Of a DNA stretch of 34,355 nt, positions 1 to 8,573 are shown piece after piece. Source of the stretch: Burkholderiales bacterium (GTDB lineage: Bacteria; Vulcanimicrobiota; Xenobia; Xenobiales; Xenobiaceae). Within the stretch, counting starts at the first letter, position 1. Each line of letters begins with the position of its first letter. The notes beneath the pieces were generated by a model, which worked only from the letters and a program-made list of their open reading frames with translations, made no database searches and had not been told where the DNA came from. The translations under genes were made by a program, and so were the position numbers. The stretch is taken from contig JAAZKF010000038.1 in NCBI GenBank assembly GCA_012799975.1, forward strand, positions 1 to 34,355. Reading direction: 5' to 3'.

Positions 1-497
1 AGATCGTCGGAGGCGGCATGCCGATCGGCGCCTACGGCGGACGTCGGGAAATCATGGAGCACGTAGCTCCGCTGGGTCCGGTGTACCAGGCGGGAACGCT
101 TGCGGGCAATCCCCTCTCGGTGGCTGCTGGCCTGACCACCCTGCGCCTCCTGCGGCAGAGTCCAGAAATCTATCGCCACCTGGAAGAAGTCGGGGCCAGA
201 CTGGAGGCCGGTCTGCAGCATAGTGCCCGGCGGCACGGCGTGCCCGTCCGGATGCAGCGGGTCGGTTCGATGCTGACCTGGTTCTTCAGCGACAAACCGG
301 TCCGCAACCTCTCCGAAGCCCGAAACTGTGACACCCGAGCCTTCGGCCGCTTCTTCCGGGGGATGCTGGATCGGGGAGTCTATCTTCCCCCCTCGCAGTT
401 CGAGGCCGCCTTCCTGTCTACGGCCCTGGGCGAGGCCGAAATCGAAAGACTGCTCAAGGCCGTCGATGAGACCTTGGCGGAAATAGCCAGCTCGTGA
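1..497 (+). CDS. hemL: Glutamate-1-semialdehyde 2,1-aminomutase, C-terminal part (5' end outside window)
   Basis: The reading frame is open from the left edge (codons from base 3) and ends at 497. The first visible residues, IVGGGMPIGAYGGRREIMEHVAPLGPVYQAGT, match the stretch just after the PLP-binding lysine in HemL, and the YQAGTLAGNPLSVAAG block is characteristic of this class III aminotransferase. HemL converts glutamate-1-semialdehyde to 5-aminolevulinate for tetrapyrrole synthesis in the cytoplasm. About 165 C-terminal residues are visible; the catalytic lysine lies upstream of the window. The stop overlaps the GTG start of the polyprenyl synthase (GTGA), so the two are translationally coupled. 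Family assignment is firm; a different class III aminotransferase is unlikely. Confidence 0.9.
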   Translation, partial: IVGGGMPIGAYGGRREIMEHVAPLGPVYQAGTLAGNPLSVAAGLTTLRLLRQSPEIYRHLEEVGARLEAGLQHSARRHGVPVRMQRVGSMLTWFFSDKPVRNLSEARNCDTRAFGRFFRGMLDRGVYLPPSQFEAAFLSTALGEAEIERLLKAVDETLAEIASS

Positions 498-1483
498 GCG
501 ACTCGTTGTCGTTGAACACCCTTTTCAAATCCCTGGAGGAGGACCTGCGCCAGGTCGAGACCTGCCTGCAGGAAATCCTGCGGAACAAGGGGGGCGCAAT
601 TCGTCCGGCCGGAGAAGCATTGTTCCGGGGGGGCGGCAAGAGGATCCGTCCGGCGCTGGTGCTGTGGTCATCGCAAATCCTGGGAGCCCGTCCCCCCCAG
701 ACGGTCTACCCCATAGCGGCGGCCATCGAAATGGTGCACGGAGCCTCGCTGTTGCACGACGACGTGATCGACCAGACGATGTTGCGACGCGGCCAGAAAA
801 CGCTGAACGCCCTGCACGGGAACCACTACACGGTGCTCCTGGCAGACTTCCTCCTGACCCAGGCCCTGGAGGCGATCTGCGAGCTGGACCAGGTCCGACT
901 GGTCCGAGTGGTCTCGAACGCCGTCGCCGAAATGACCTTGGGACAGATCCTGGAGCTTCAGCACCAGGGCGACCTGCAGACCCGCCCCGAGGACTACATG
1001 CGCATCATCGACGGCAAGACCGCCTCGCTGATGGCAGCCGGTTGCATGCTGGGTGGAGTGATGGCCGGAGCCGATAAGACCCAGGTCCAGGCCCTGGAGA
1101 AGTATGGGCGCCACGTGGGACTGGCCTTCCAGATCATCGACGATATCCTGGACTATTGGGGAGACCCGGCTACACTGGGAAAGCCCGTGGGTTCAGACCT
1201 TTCCGAGCGGAAGTTCACGCTTCCCTTCCTGCTGGCCCTGGAAGAAGCCGACTCCATCCAGAGGGGACGATTGGCCAGGCTTCTGGAAGGATCGCTTGGG
1301 GAAGGAGAGGCCTTCGCCGAGATCCTGGCGTTCATGGAGGGCATGGACTCCCGAACCCGCTCGCAGGAGATGGCTCAGGACCAGGCCCGGCAGGCCCTGG
1401 AGGCGTTGGACCACCTGCCCGCGGGGTGGGTCCGCGAGGACCTTGCCCTGCTGCCCGACGTCCTGACCCACAGGGATCACTGA
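494..1483 (+). CDS. ispB: Long-chain polyprenyl diphosphate synthase (IspB/HepT type)
   Basis: This 329-residue trans-isoprenyl diphosphate synthase extends allylic diphosphates with isopentenyl diphosphate. The substrate region GGGKRIRP (46-53), the first Asp-rich motif DDVID (D89, D90, D93) and the second motif DDILD (D216, D217, D220) are all present. The residue five positions before the first motif is alanine (A84), a small residue typical of long-chain (heptaprenyl to decaprenyl) enzymes rather than farnesyl synthases; this is inference from the family. The GTG start overlaps the hemL stop. Its position directly ahead of the complex I operon fits a role in making the quinone side chain. 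Exact product length cannot be read from sequence, so the symbol is by analogy. Confidence 0.85.
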   Translation: MSDSLSLNTLFKSLEEDLRQVETCLQEILRNKGGAIRPAGEALFRGGGKRIRPALVLWSSQILGARPPQTVYPIAAAIEMVHGASLLHDDVIDQTMLRRGQKTLNALHGNHYTVLLADFLLTQALEAICELDQVRLVRVVSNAVAEMTLGQILELQHQGDLQTRPEDYMRIIDGKTASLMAAGCMLGGVMAGADKTQVQALEKYGRHVGLAFQIIDDILDYWGDPATLGKPVGSDLSERKFTLPFLLALEEADSIQRGRLARLLEGSLGEGEAFAEILAFMEGMDSRTRSQEMAQDQARQALEALDHLPAGWVREDLALLPDVLTHRDH

Positions 1484-1525
1484 AGCGGTTCCTCCCGCTG
1501 ATGGCCCTCTGGGGGCCGGTACTCT

Positions 1526-1604
1526 GCGCGAGATCATACCTCGCGCTCGGGCAAACAAAGAGAATACTTGTTCAGACGAGGGGTCTCCGCTTGGCGGCGA
1601 CCCC
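1526..1604 (+). promoter_or_regulatory. Two hairpins in the nuoA 5' leader
   Basis: Two inverted repeats lie in the 138-nt gap between the polyprenyl synthase and nuoA. The first is GCGCGAG/CTCGCGC with a 7-nt loop (1526-1546). The second is GGGGTC/GACCCC (1580-1604) enclosing CCGC-TTG-GCGG. Neither is followed by a U-tract, so a classical terminator is not supported for the first; the second ends just before the candidate Shine-Dalgarno AGGGAG (1605-1610). They could mark a structured leader controlling the nuo operon or stabilise processed mRNA. Function is inferred only from structure and position. Confidence 0.4.
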
Positions 1605-1621
1605 AGGGAGCAGAACTGGAA

Positions 1622-1996
1622 ATGAACAACGACAACGGCGCATACATCGCCCTCTTCCTGGTGGCGGGAGTGCTCTTCGTCCTGAGCGTGGTCACCCTGT
1701 CCCAGTTGCTGGCACCATCTCGCCCCGGAGTGACCAAAATGCGGCCCTACGAGTGCGGCGAGGTCCCCACCTCCGGCGCCTGGGTCCAATACAACGTCCA
1801 CTACTACCTGTTCGCGATGCTCTTCCTCCTCTTCGACGTGGAGGCCGCCTTCCTGATCCCCTGGGCGGTGGCCTTTCGCACGATGATCATGGACGGGAAA
1901 CTGCTCCTGGCCGTGGCGGACGTAGTGGTCTTCCTCGGAGTGCTGGGCTCGGCCCTGGCCTACGCCTGGAGAAAGGGGGCCCTGAAATGGGTCTGA
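1622..1996 (+). CDS. nuoA: NADH-quinone oxidoreductase subunit A
   Basis: Membrane subunit of complex I that helps close the quinone chamber at the junction of the two arms. The 124-residue product has three predicted membrane helices and the family blocks YECGEVP and NVHYYLFAMLFLLFDVEAAFLIPWA. The start at ATG 1622 is preceded by AGGGAG; an upstream in-frame TTG at 1568 would add 18 residues unlike the family. The last codons overlap nuoB by 10 nt. It opens an operon running through nuoN. Confidence 0.9.
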   Translation: MNNDNGAYIALFLVAGVLFVLSVVTLSQLLAPSRPGVTKMRPYECGEVPTSGAWVQYNVHYYLFAMLFLLFDVEAAFLIPWAVAFRTMIMDGKLLLAVADVVVFLGVLGSALAYAWRKGALKWV

Positions 1997-2583
1997 TGGA
2001 TCGAATCCCGGCCTACGTCGACCGACTGCCTGGAGGCAGCGTGTTGATGGCCCCTATTGACTGGGCCATCAACGAGATCCAGGCCTCGTCGATGTGGTAC
2101 ATGCTTTTCGGACTGGCTTGTTGCGCCATCGAATTGATGGCCACGGGGGCAGCCCGCTACGACTTCGACCGCCTGGGGATGATCTACCGGGCCACTCCAC
2201 GTCAGTCGGACCTGATGATCATAGCGGGAACCCTGACCCTGAAGATGGCCCCGCGAGTGAAGCTCCTGCACGAACAGATGGCGGAGCCCCGCTACGTGAT
2301 CGCCATGGGCGGTTGCACCACCTACGGAGGCCCCTTCTATCACGACGGGTACTCAGTGCTGAAGGGCGTGGACAAGATCATCCCGGTGGACGTCTACATC
2401 GCCGGCTGCCCTCCCCGACCCGAGGCCCTGCTCAACGGCTGTCTGGCCATGCAGGACAAGATCCGCAGGAACAAGCTGGGACAGCCTCGTGGTGCCGCCA
2501 TCCACATCCCGCCCACGGCCAGACGATTCGCGTTGCCCACGGAAACAGCCGAAGCCGGCCACGACCCGCAGCCCCCCGTTTGA
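1987..2583 (+). CDS. nuoB: NADH-quinone oxidoreductase subunit B (cluster N2 subunit)
   Basis: This subunit carries the terminal 4Fe-4S cluster N2 that passes electrons to quinone. The 198-residue product has the family cysteines C45 and C46 (ACCAIE), C110 (GGCTTYGG) and C141 (AGCPPRP). The start is ATG 1987 inside the nuoA 3' end. The C-terminal tail of about 30 residues after RNKLG is Pro/Ala-rich and poorly conserved. All N2 ligands are present, so electron transfer to quinone should be intact even though other Fe-S subunits are not encoded nearby. Confidence 0.93.
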   Translation: MGLMDRIPAYVDRLPGGSVLMAPIDWAINEIQASSMWYMLFGLACCAIELMATGAARYDFDRLGMIYRATPRQSDLMIIAGTLTLKMAPRVKLLHEQMAEPRYVIAMGGCTTYGGPFYHDGYSVLKGVDKIIPVDVYIAGCPPRPEALLNGCLAMQDKIRRNKLGQPRGAAIHIPPTARRFALPTETAEAGHDPQPPV

Positions 2584-2597
2584 GACAAGGAGCGGCG

Positions 2598-3062
2598 ATG
2601 AGCCCCGACGAATTCCTCCCCATCCTTCAGGCCAAATTTCCCCAGGTCGAGTTCCGGCTCGACCCGCTCAATCCCCAGGCCCTGATCATGTCGGCATCGG
2701 GGGTCCCGGAGGTCTTCAGTTGGTTGCGGGACGCCCCCGAGGCGGCCATGGAGTATCTGGAATTCAGTACGGCTGTAGACCGGCCCCCGGACCGCCTGTG
2801 CGTGGTGTATTCCCTGTATTCCTACACCCACCGTCACCGCCTGATGCTGAAGGTGGATCTGCCCCGCTATGCCCCCACTATCCCTACCGTCTCCCATCTG
2901 TGGGAGAACGCCGACTGGAATGAACGGGAGATCTATGACCTGTTCGGGGTCTTCTTCAGCGGACATGAGGACCTGCGCCGCTTGATGATGCCGGAGGACT
3001 GGGAAGGTCATCCGCTGCGCAAGGACTACAACCACCCGAACCTGACCCCCCGCCCTGATTGA
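2598..3062 (+). CDS. nuoC: NADH-quinone oxidoreductase subunit C
   Basis: 30-kDa-type subunit of the complex I peripheral arm that braces NuoD and NuoB. The 154-residue product contains the diagnostic region WNEREIYDLFGVFFSGHEDLRRLMMPEDWEGHPLRKDY near its C-terminus. ATG 2598 follows ACAAGGAGCGGCG, which contains a good Shine-Dalgarno. It lies 14 nt after nuoB and 12 nt before nuoD. NuoC is separate from NuoD here, not fused. Confidence 0.92.
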   Translation: MSPDEFLPILQAKFPQVEFRLDPLNPQALIMSASGVPEVFSWLRDAPEAAMEYLEFSTAVDRPPDRLCVVYSLYSYTHRHRLMLKVDLPRYAPTIPTVSHLWENADWNEREIYDLFGVFFSGHEDLRRLMMPEDWEGHPLRKDYNHPNLTPRPD

Positions 3063-3074
3063 CAGGATGATGCT

Positions 3075-4202
3075 ATGAAGAGACAGTTTCCAGCCAATCC
3101 CGACCTGACACTTGAAGAGTTCGAGCTGAACATGGGTCCCCAGCACCCATCCACCCACGGGGTGCTGCGTTTGAAACTGACCTTGGATGGCGAGAGGGTG
3201 GTCCGCTGCAAACCAGAGATCGGCTACCTGCACCGTTCGATCGAGAAGATAGCCGAAAACCGCACCTACACCCAGATCATCCCGATCACCGACCGCCTGG
3301 ACTACTGCACATCGATGACCTCCAACTATGTGTACGTCATGGCAGTCGAGACTCTGGCCGACATCACGGTGCCCCCCCGAGCAGAGTATATCCGGGTGAT
3401 CATGAGCGAGCTCAACCGCATCGCCTCCCACCTGCTGTGGTATGGCACCTTGGCCCTGGAACTCGGGGGCACTACCCCCTTCATCTACGGTTTCCGGGAC
3501 CGTGAGAAGGTGCTGGACCTCTTCGAGGCCACCTGCGGGGCCCGCTTGTTATACAACTATCTCCGCTTTGGCGGGGTTTCCAGGGATCTTCCCGAGGACT
3601 TCTGCGAACGGATGCTGGCCTTCCTGGACGAGTGGGAGCCCCTGATCCGGCGGGAATACGAGGACCTGCTGGACGAAAACCCGATCTTCTACAACCGGAC
3701 CAAGAAGGTCGGTTTCCTCTCGGCCGAGAAGGCCATGGCCTACGGGGTGAGTGGGCCCAACCTGCGCGCCTCGGGAATCGCCCGGGATGTCCGCCGCGAA
3801 CATCCCTACTCGGTCTACCCCGAGCTGGAGTTCGATATTCCCGTGCGCACCGAGGGAGACGTCTTCGCGCGCTATCGGGTCCGTATGGAGGAAATGCGCC
3901 AGAGCGCCCGGATCCTGCGGCAATGTGCCGAGAAGCTTCCGGGAGGCCCCTACCTGGAACCCCAACCGTTGCGCATGGTGATTCCCGAAGGCGAGACCTA
4001 CGTGCATCTGGAGTCTCCTCGAGGAGACATCGGCTGTTATCTGGTCTCGCAAGGCACCGACAAACCCTACCGGTGCAAGTTCCGGACCCCTTCATTCCAC
4101 CATATCGAGGTCTTCCAGCACCTGGTCCACGACTGCCTGATCCCCGACATCGTGTCAATCTGCGGCAGTTTCGACGTGGTGCTGCCAGAGACCGACCGTT
4201 AG
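3075..4202 (+). CDS. nuoD: NADH-quinone oxidoreductase subunit D
   Basis: 49-kDa-type subunit that forms the quinone-binding cavity with NuoB. The 375-residue product begins with the conserved GPQHPSTHGVLRL, including the cavity histidine, followed by EIGYLHRSIEK and the SNYVYVMAVE segment that carries the quinone-site tyrosine of the family. The C-terminal FDVVLPETDR replaces the usual DIVFGEIDR and keeps the terminal Asp-Arg. It has no hydrogenase-type Ni-binding cysteines, so it is complex I and not a hydrogenase large subunit. In canonical operons nuoE, nuoF and nuoG come next; here nuoH follows. Confidence 0.93.
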   Translation: MKRQFPANPDLTLEEFELNMGPQHPSTHGVLRLKLTLDGERVVRCKPEIGYLHRSIEKIAENRTYTQIIPITDRLDYCTSMTSNYVYVMAVETLADITVPPRAEYIRVIMSELNRIASHLLWYGTLALELGGTTPFIYGFRDREKVLDLFEATCGARLLYNYLRFGGVSRDLPEDFCERMLAFLDEWEPLIRREYEDLLDENPIFYNRTKKVGFLSAEKAMAYGVSGPNLRASGIARDVRREHPYSVYPELEFDIPVRTEGDVFARYRVRMEEMRQSARILRQCAEKLPGGPYLEPQPLRMVIPEGETYVHLESPRGDIGCYLVSQGTDKPYRCKFRTPSFHHIEVFQHLVHDCLIPDIVSICGSFDVVLPETDR

Positions 4203-4217
4203 GTTCAAGAGATTACG

Positions 4218-4234
4218 GGCCGCCCCGGGCGGCC
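4218..4234 (+). other. GC hairpin in the nuoD-nuoH gap
   Basis: A 7-bp perfect stem GGCCGCC/GGCGGCC with loop CCG lies in the 51-nt gap between nuoD and nuoH. No U-tract follows, and transcription presumably continues into nuoH. This is the place where nuoE-F-G stand in the canonical gene order. It could be an mRNA processing or stability element, or a scar of gene loss; neither can be decided here. Confidence 0.45.
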
Positions 4235-4253
4235 GGGAACTGCAGGGACAAGC

Positions 4254-5420
4254 GTGGAGCCGATTTTTGAACAATTCGTCCGAGACCTGACCGGAGGCTT
4301 CCAGGTGCCTGTCTGGGTCACGATGCTGGTCAGCCTGGGTCTGGTCCTGGTCTTCATCGCCCTGAACGCGATGTTCATGATCTGGCTGGAACGGAAGATC
4401 TGCGGCCGGATCCAGCGGCGCATGGGACCGATGCTGACCGGGCCCAAGGCCTGGGGTCGTTTCTCGATGTGGACCGGCGGCTGGTTCCAGACGCCCTGCG
4501 ACTCGGGCAAGCTCCTGTTCAAGGAAGACATCGTCCCAGCCCAGGTCGACCGTTTCGGCTTCATGCTGGCGCCGGTCCTGGTCTTCATGGGCGCCCTGGC
4601 CGTGTACGTACCGCTGCCTATTTCCAGCACCTCCTACGCCCAGCCGGGGCCCACCGTGGTCTCCGTAGCCGACCTGGATATCGGCCTGCTGTACATAGTG
4701 GCCATAACCACCTTTACGGTTCTGGCAATCCTCACGGCCGGATGGTCCTCCAACAACAAATACAGCCTTCTGGGAGGGATGCGGGCCGGGGTCCAGCTCC
4801 TCTCCTACGAGCTCCCCATGCTCTTCGCCCTGATGGGACCGATGGTATTGGCAGGTTCGCTGTCCTTGGGCGATCTGGTCCAGGTCCAGCAAGCGGGGCT
4901 ATTCGGAATACCCCTCCTGGGCTGGTTCCTGGTGCCCAGCTTCCTGGGGGCCGTGGTCTACCTGATCTGCGCGGTGGCCGAGACCAACCGCCCGCCCTTC
5001 GACATGCCCGAGGCCGAGCAGGAGCTGGTATCCGGCTTCAACATCGAATACACGGCCATGCGCTTCGCCATGTTCTACCTGGCCGAATTCTCGAACACCT
5101 TCGTGGTGTGTATGATCTTCACAGCCGTATTTCTGGGGGGATGGACCCTGCCCGGATTCACCCCCCCCTCATCCTTGAACCTCGGCTTCTTCTCTCTGCC
5201 CTATTTCGACCTTCTGGCCGGCATGGCCATCTTCTTCGCCAAGGCCTATGCCATGGTGCTGTTGCTGATGTGGATCCGCTGGACCTTCCCCCGGCTGCGC
5301 CCCGACCACCTGATGACCTTCGGCTGGAAGTTCCTGCTGCCGCTCTCCTTCGTGAACCTCTTGGTCTGCATCGTCCTGGCGGCGATCCAGCAGATCTACT
5401 TTGGAGGCAACCCCGGATGA
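4254..5420 (+). CDS. nuoH: NADH-quinone oxidoreductase subunit H
   Basis: Membrane subunit that forms the quinone entry channel and links the redox arm to the proton pumps. The 388-residue, multi-helix product has the conserved ERKICGRIQRRMGP loop (about residues 44-57) and the acidic loop ETNRPPFDMPEAEQELVSGFNIEY. The start is GTG 4254, with TGCAGGGACAAGC upstream as a possible ribosome site. The stop overlaps the nuoJ start (ATGA), leaving no space for nuoI, which normally stands between them. Confidence 0.93.
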   Translation: MEPIFEQFVRDLTGGFQVPVWVTMLVSLGLVLVFIALNAMFMIWLERKICGRIQRRMGPMLTGPKAWGRFSMWTGGWFQTPCDSGKLLFKEDIVPAQVDRFGFMLAPVLVFMGALAVYVPLPISSTSYAQPGPTVVSVADLDIGLLYIVAITTFTVLAILTAGWSSNNKYSLLGGMRAGVQLLSYELPMLFALMGPMVLAGSLSLGDLVQVQQAGLFGIPLLGWFLVPSFLGAVVYLICAVAETNRPPFDMPEAEQELVSGFNIEYTAMRFAMFYLAEFSNTFVVCMIFTAVFLGGWTLPGFTPPSSLNLGFFSLPYFDLLAGMAIFFAKAYAMVLLLMWIRWTFPRLRPDHLMTFGWKFLLPLSFVNLLVCIVLAAIQQIYFGGNPG

Positions 5421-6004
5421 TCTACGACCCCAACCCCTGGGCCTTCTGGTTGCTGGCGGCCATGGCGGTCGGCTGCGCCCTGGCCGTGGTCCGGGCCCGA
5501 AAGCTCTTCCACGCCGCTCTGGCCCTGGTGGGCACGCTCTTCGCCGTGGCCGGCCTGTATGGGCTCCTACAGGCCTGGTTCCTGGCAGCCGTGCAGGTCC
5601 TGGTATATGTGGGGGCCATCGCGATAATGATCTTGTTCGCGATCATGCTGACCCACAACATGATGAAACCCGACCTGAAGACCCTGACCACCCAGCCCTG
5701 GACTGCTGCGGCCTTGTGCCTGATGCTGCTGGCCATCCTGCTGGGAGGCACGCTGAATTCCACCTGGCAGACCGCTCCGAACACCACGCTGAGCTCCACC
5801 TGGACACCGAAGTGCGGGTTCCAGGTCGCCGAGGCCATCCCCAGCGTCCAAGCCCTGGGCTTCCGCCTGCTGGACCCCTTCACGCTCCCCTTCGAAATGG
5901 TCTCGGTGCTGATCCTGGTGTCGCTGATCGGAGCCCTGGTTCTGGCGCACAGGAATCCGGCCCCGCTGGAAGCCTCTGAAGGACGCGAGGATAAGGCCCC
6001 ATGA
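5417..6004 (+). CDS. nuoJ: NADH-quinone oxidoreductase subunit J
   Basis: Small membrane subunit next to NuoK and NuoA. The 195-residue product has five predicted helices and the family segment QVLVYVGAIAIMILFAIMLTH, which corresponds to the pi-bulge helix that rearranges during turnover. The ATG at 5417 overlaps the nuoH stop (ATGA), and the stop overlaps the nuoK start. A loop of about 35 residues after TLNSTWQ contains a hydrophilic, Thr-rich stretch. Confidence 0.9.
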   Translation: MIYDPNPWAFWLLAAMAVGCALAVVRARKLFHAALALVGTLFAVAGLYGLLQAWFLAAVQVLVYVGAIAIMILFAIMLTHNMMKPDLKTLTTQPWTAAALCLMLLAILLGGTLNSTWQTAPNTTLSSTWTPKCGFQVAEAIPSVQALGFRLLDPFTLPFEMVSVLILVSLIGALVLAHRNPAPLEASEGREDKAP

Positions 6005-6309
6005 ACGCCATCGGACTAAACCACTTCCTGACCCTGGGTGCCGTCCTCTTCTGCCTGGGTACCTACGGGGTGCTGACCCGGCGCAACGCCATAGCCGTCC
6101 TGTTGAGCCTGGAACTGATGTTCAACGCGGTCAACCTGAACCTGGTAGCCTTCGCCCGCTTCATGCCCAACCTCGACGGGGTGGTCCTGGCGGTCTTCGT
6201 AATCGCCGTGGCCGCCGCCGAGGCCGCCGTCGGCGTGGCCCTGATACTCTCGCTCTACCGCAACTTCCGCCACATCGACCTGGAACAGGTCGATACGATG
6301 AAAGGCTAG
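6001..6309 (+). CDS. nuoK: NADH-quinone oxidoreductase subunit K
   Basis: Three-helix membrane subunit of the proton path (102 residues, the usual size). It has the two membrane glutamates expected for the family, in LLSLELMFNAVNLN and AAAEAAVGVALILSLYR. The ATG overlaps the nuoJ stop by four bases. The stop is four bases ahead of the nuoL GTG. Confidence 0.93.
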   Translation: MNAIGLNHFLTLGAVLFCLGTYGVLTRRNAIAVLLSLELMFNAVNLNLVAFARFMPNLDGVVLAVFVIAVAAAEAAVGVALILSLYRNFRHIDLEQVDTMKG

Positions 6310-6313
6310 CCCC

Positions 6314-8512
6314 GTGCACGAACAGGTCGCCGTTGCTGCCCTGGAGGGGGCCGCCGCCAATGTCTGGCTGGTCCCGCTGCTCCCCTTCCTGGCCTTCCTG
6401 ATCATCTCATTCCTGACCCGGCCCTGGGGACGGGTTTCGGCCGCCGTCTCGATCCTGGCCCTGACCGGCTCCCTGGGAATCTCGGCCCGGATCTTCTGGC
6501 AGCGCTTCACCCAGGACCTTCCGCCCATGCAGGTAGCCCTGCCCTGGATAACGCTGGTTCCGGATCACCCGCTGGGCACCATCGAAATCGGGCTGCTGGT
6601 CGATAACCTCTCGGCCCTGATGCTCTTGATGGTCTGTTTCGTGGGCCTGTGCATCCAGATCTACTCGACGGCCTACATCCAGACCGAGATCGCCCACTTC
6701 CCGACCCAGGGCTCGGCCTCGATGTCCCGCTTCTTCGGCTGGCTTTCCCTGTTCACGTTCTCGATGCTGGGCCTGGTCCTGTCCCATAACCTGCTGGAGA
6801 TGTACATCTTCTGGGAGCTGGTCGGCCTGTGCTCCTACCTGCTTATCGGCTTCTGGTATTTCAAACACAGCGCCGCCGAGGCGTGCAAGAAGGCCTTCGT
6901 GGTCACCCGCTTCGGCGACCTGGGCTTCCTGATGGGCATCCTGATGCTGGGTATAGCCCTGAAGGGCTTTGATTTCCCGGGCCTTACCGAGAAATTCGCC
7001 CAGGGGATCCCCCAGGGCCTTACCGCAGGCTTCGTGGCCCTGGCCTCCGTCCTGATCTTCTGCGGCGCCATCGGCAAGAGTGCCCAGTTCCCCCTGCAGA
7101 TCTGGTTACCGGACGCCATGGAGGGCCCCACTCCGGTTTCCGCGCTGATCCACGCCGCCACGATGGTGGCCGCCGGCGTGTACCTGGTCGCCCGGCTCTT
7201 CCCCATCTTCCACCCGGCCGGCCACGCCGGGGAAGCCGCCCTGGTCGTGGCCTGGATCGGCGGGTTCACGGCCTTCCTGGCCGCGACCATCGCCGTGGTC
7301 CAGAACGACATCAAACGCGTCCTGGCCTACTCGACCATCTCACAGTTGGGGTTCATGATGGCCGGATTGGGCATGGGCGCCTACACGGCCGGCAGCTTCC
7401 ACCTGATCACCCACGCCTTCTTCAAGTCGCTGCTCTTCCTAGGCTCGGGCGCCGTGATCGTGGCCTGCCATTCCAACGACCTGTGGCAGATGGGCGGCCT
7501 GCGCAGGCGCATGCCCTTCACCTGGTTCGCCTTCCTGATGGGCTGCCTGGCCCTGGCCGGGGTGCCCCCGCTGGCCGGCTTCTGGTCCAAGGACGAAATC
7601 CTGGGCTACGTGCACGCGGCCCCTGGAGGAATGGCCCTGTATCTGGTCCTGACCTTCTCCGCCTTCCTGACGGCCTTCTACGTCACCCGGATGTACTTCC
7701 TGGCTTTCGAGGGGCCCTTCCGGGGAGTCCAGAAGGCCCCCGCCGACCTGGCGGGCCCCGTGCCTCCCCCCTCGCTGCCAGCTCCCTTCCCCACCTCCCA
7801 GGCCCTGGGCGTGACGCCGGAATGGACCGAGGAGATGGTCGATTCAAGTCAGACCGAACTGCCGGCAGCCTGCCGGGGAGCCAGGATGGAGCAGCCCCCC
7901 CACGGCGAGCACCTCCCCCACGAGGTCAGTCCCTGGATGTGGGTTCCCCTGCTGGTCCTGGCCTTCTTTGCCGTCTTCCTGGGCTTCACTGGGGTCCCGA
8001 CGGGAGTCGGCCTGGGTCTTCCCAACTTCTTCGAAGAATTCATCCACCTTTCCGGTGCGGGCCACCCTCACGAGTTCCACTGGACCCCGATGATCCTCAG
8101 TGTGGTCGTAGCCCTGGCCGGCATCGCCCTGGGGGCCTGGTTCTTCGCCGGCGACCCCGAGCGCGGCGAGCGCCGTCTGCGTTCCGGGTTGGGGCGGGTC
8201 TGGCCCTTCCTGCAGCAGAAGTGGTACATGGACCACCTCTGGGCTCGAGCCTTGGCCGGAACCATGTACGCCGGAGCCCGGGCGATGGCCTGGGTGGAAG
8301 TCCATCTGGTGGATCACGTGGTCCTCGGAGTGGCCACCAGCTTCCGCAGTTGGGGGGACTGGCTGCGCGCGGAGCACTCCGGCAAGGTGCAGCACCATGC
8401 CCTGATGATCCTGCTGGCCCTGATCCTGCTGGCCGTGGGGATCGGCCTGGTCGAACCGGGCTTCTTCACCAGCCGCCACTTCTTCTTCAACCTGCTGGAG
8501 GGCGGACGGTGA
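6314..8512 (+). CDS. nuoL: NADH-quinone oxidoreductase subunit L (with long Pro-rich loop)
   Basis: Distal Mrp-type proton pump of the membrane arm. The antiporter core is clear: EMYIFWELVGLCSYLLIGFWYF holds the pump glutamate, SAQFPLQIWLPDAMEGPTPVSALIHAATMVAAGVYLVAR the broken helix and conserved His/Lys region, and a hydrophobic C-terminal segment ends the protein. At 732 residues it is longer than the usual 610-660. The extra length is mainly a hydrophilic Pro- and Glu-rich loop at about residues 467-535, between the ARMYFLAFEGPFRG-type segment and HEVSPWMWVPL. The start is GTG 6314. Confidence 0.93.
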   Translation: MHEQVAVAALEGAAANVWLVPLLPFLAFLIISFLTRPWGRVSAAVSILALTGSLGISARIFWQRFTQDLPPMQVALPWITLVPDHPLGTIEIGLLVDNLSALMLLMVCFVGLCIQIYSTAYIQTEIAHFPTQGSASMSRFFGWLSLFTFSMLGLVLSHNLLEMYIFWELVGLCSYLLIGFWYFKHSAAEACKKAFVVTRFGDLGFLMGILMLGIALKGFDFPGLTEKFAQGIPQGLTAGFVALASVLIFCGAIGKSAQFPLQIWLPDAMEGPTPVSALIHAATMVAAGVYLVARLFPIFHPAGHAGEAALVVAWIGGFTAFLAATIAVVQNDIKRVLAYSTISQLGFMMAGLGMGAYTAGSFHLITHAFFKSLLFLGSGAVIVACHSNDLWQMGGLRRRMPFTWFAFLMGCLALAGVPPLAGFWSKDEILGYVHAAPGGMALYLVLTFSAFLTAFYVTRMYFLAFEGPFRGVQKAPADLAGPVPPPSLPAPFPTSQALGVTPEWTEEMVDSSQTELPAACRGARMEQPPHGEHLPHEVSPWMWVPLLVLAFFAVFLGFTGVPTGVGLGLPNFFEEFIHLSGAGHPHEFHWTPMILSVVVALAGIALGAWFFAGDPERGERRLRSGLGRVWPFLQQKWYMDHLWARALAGTMYAGARAMAWVEVHLVDHVVLGVATSFRSWGDWLRAEHSGKVQHHALMILLALILLAVGIGLVEPGFFTSRHFFFNLLEGGR

Positions 8513-8573
8513 GCCGACGCCAGCCGACCTCGACGACTCCATCCGACCCCGTTCGACAAGGGACTTCGTATCC

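Noticed and set aside
1156-1986. Upstream part of the open frame that contains nuoB
   Set aside because: It overlaps the polyprenyl synthase and nuoA in another frame; nuoB starts at ATG 1987 by homology.
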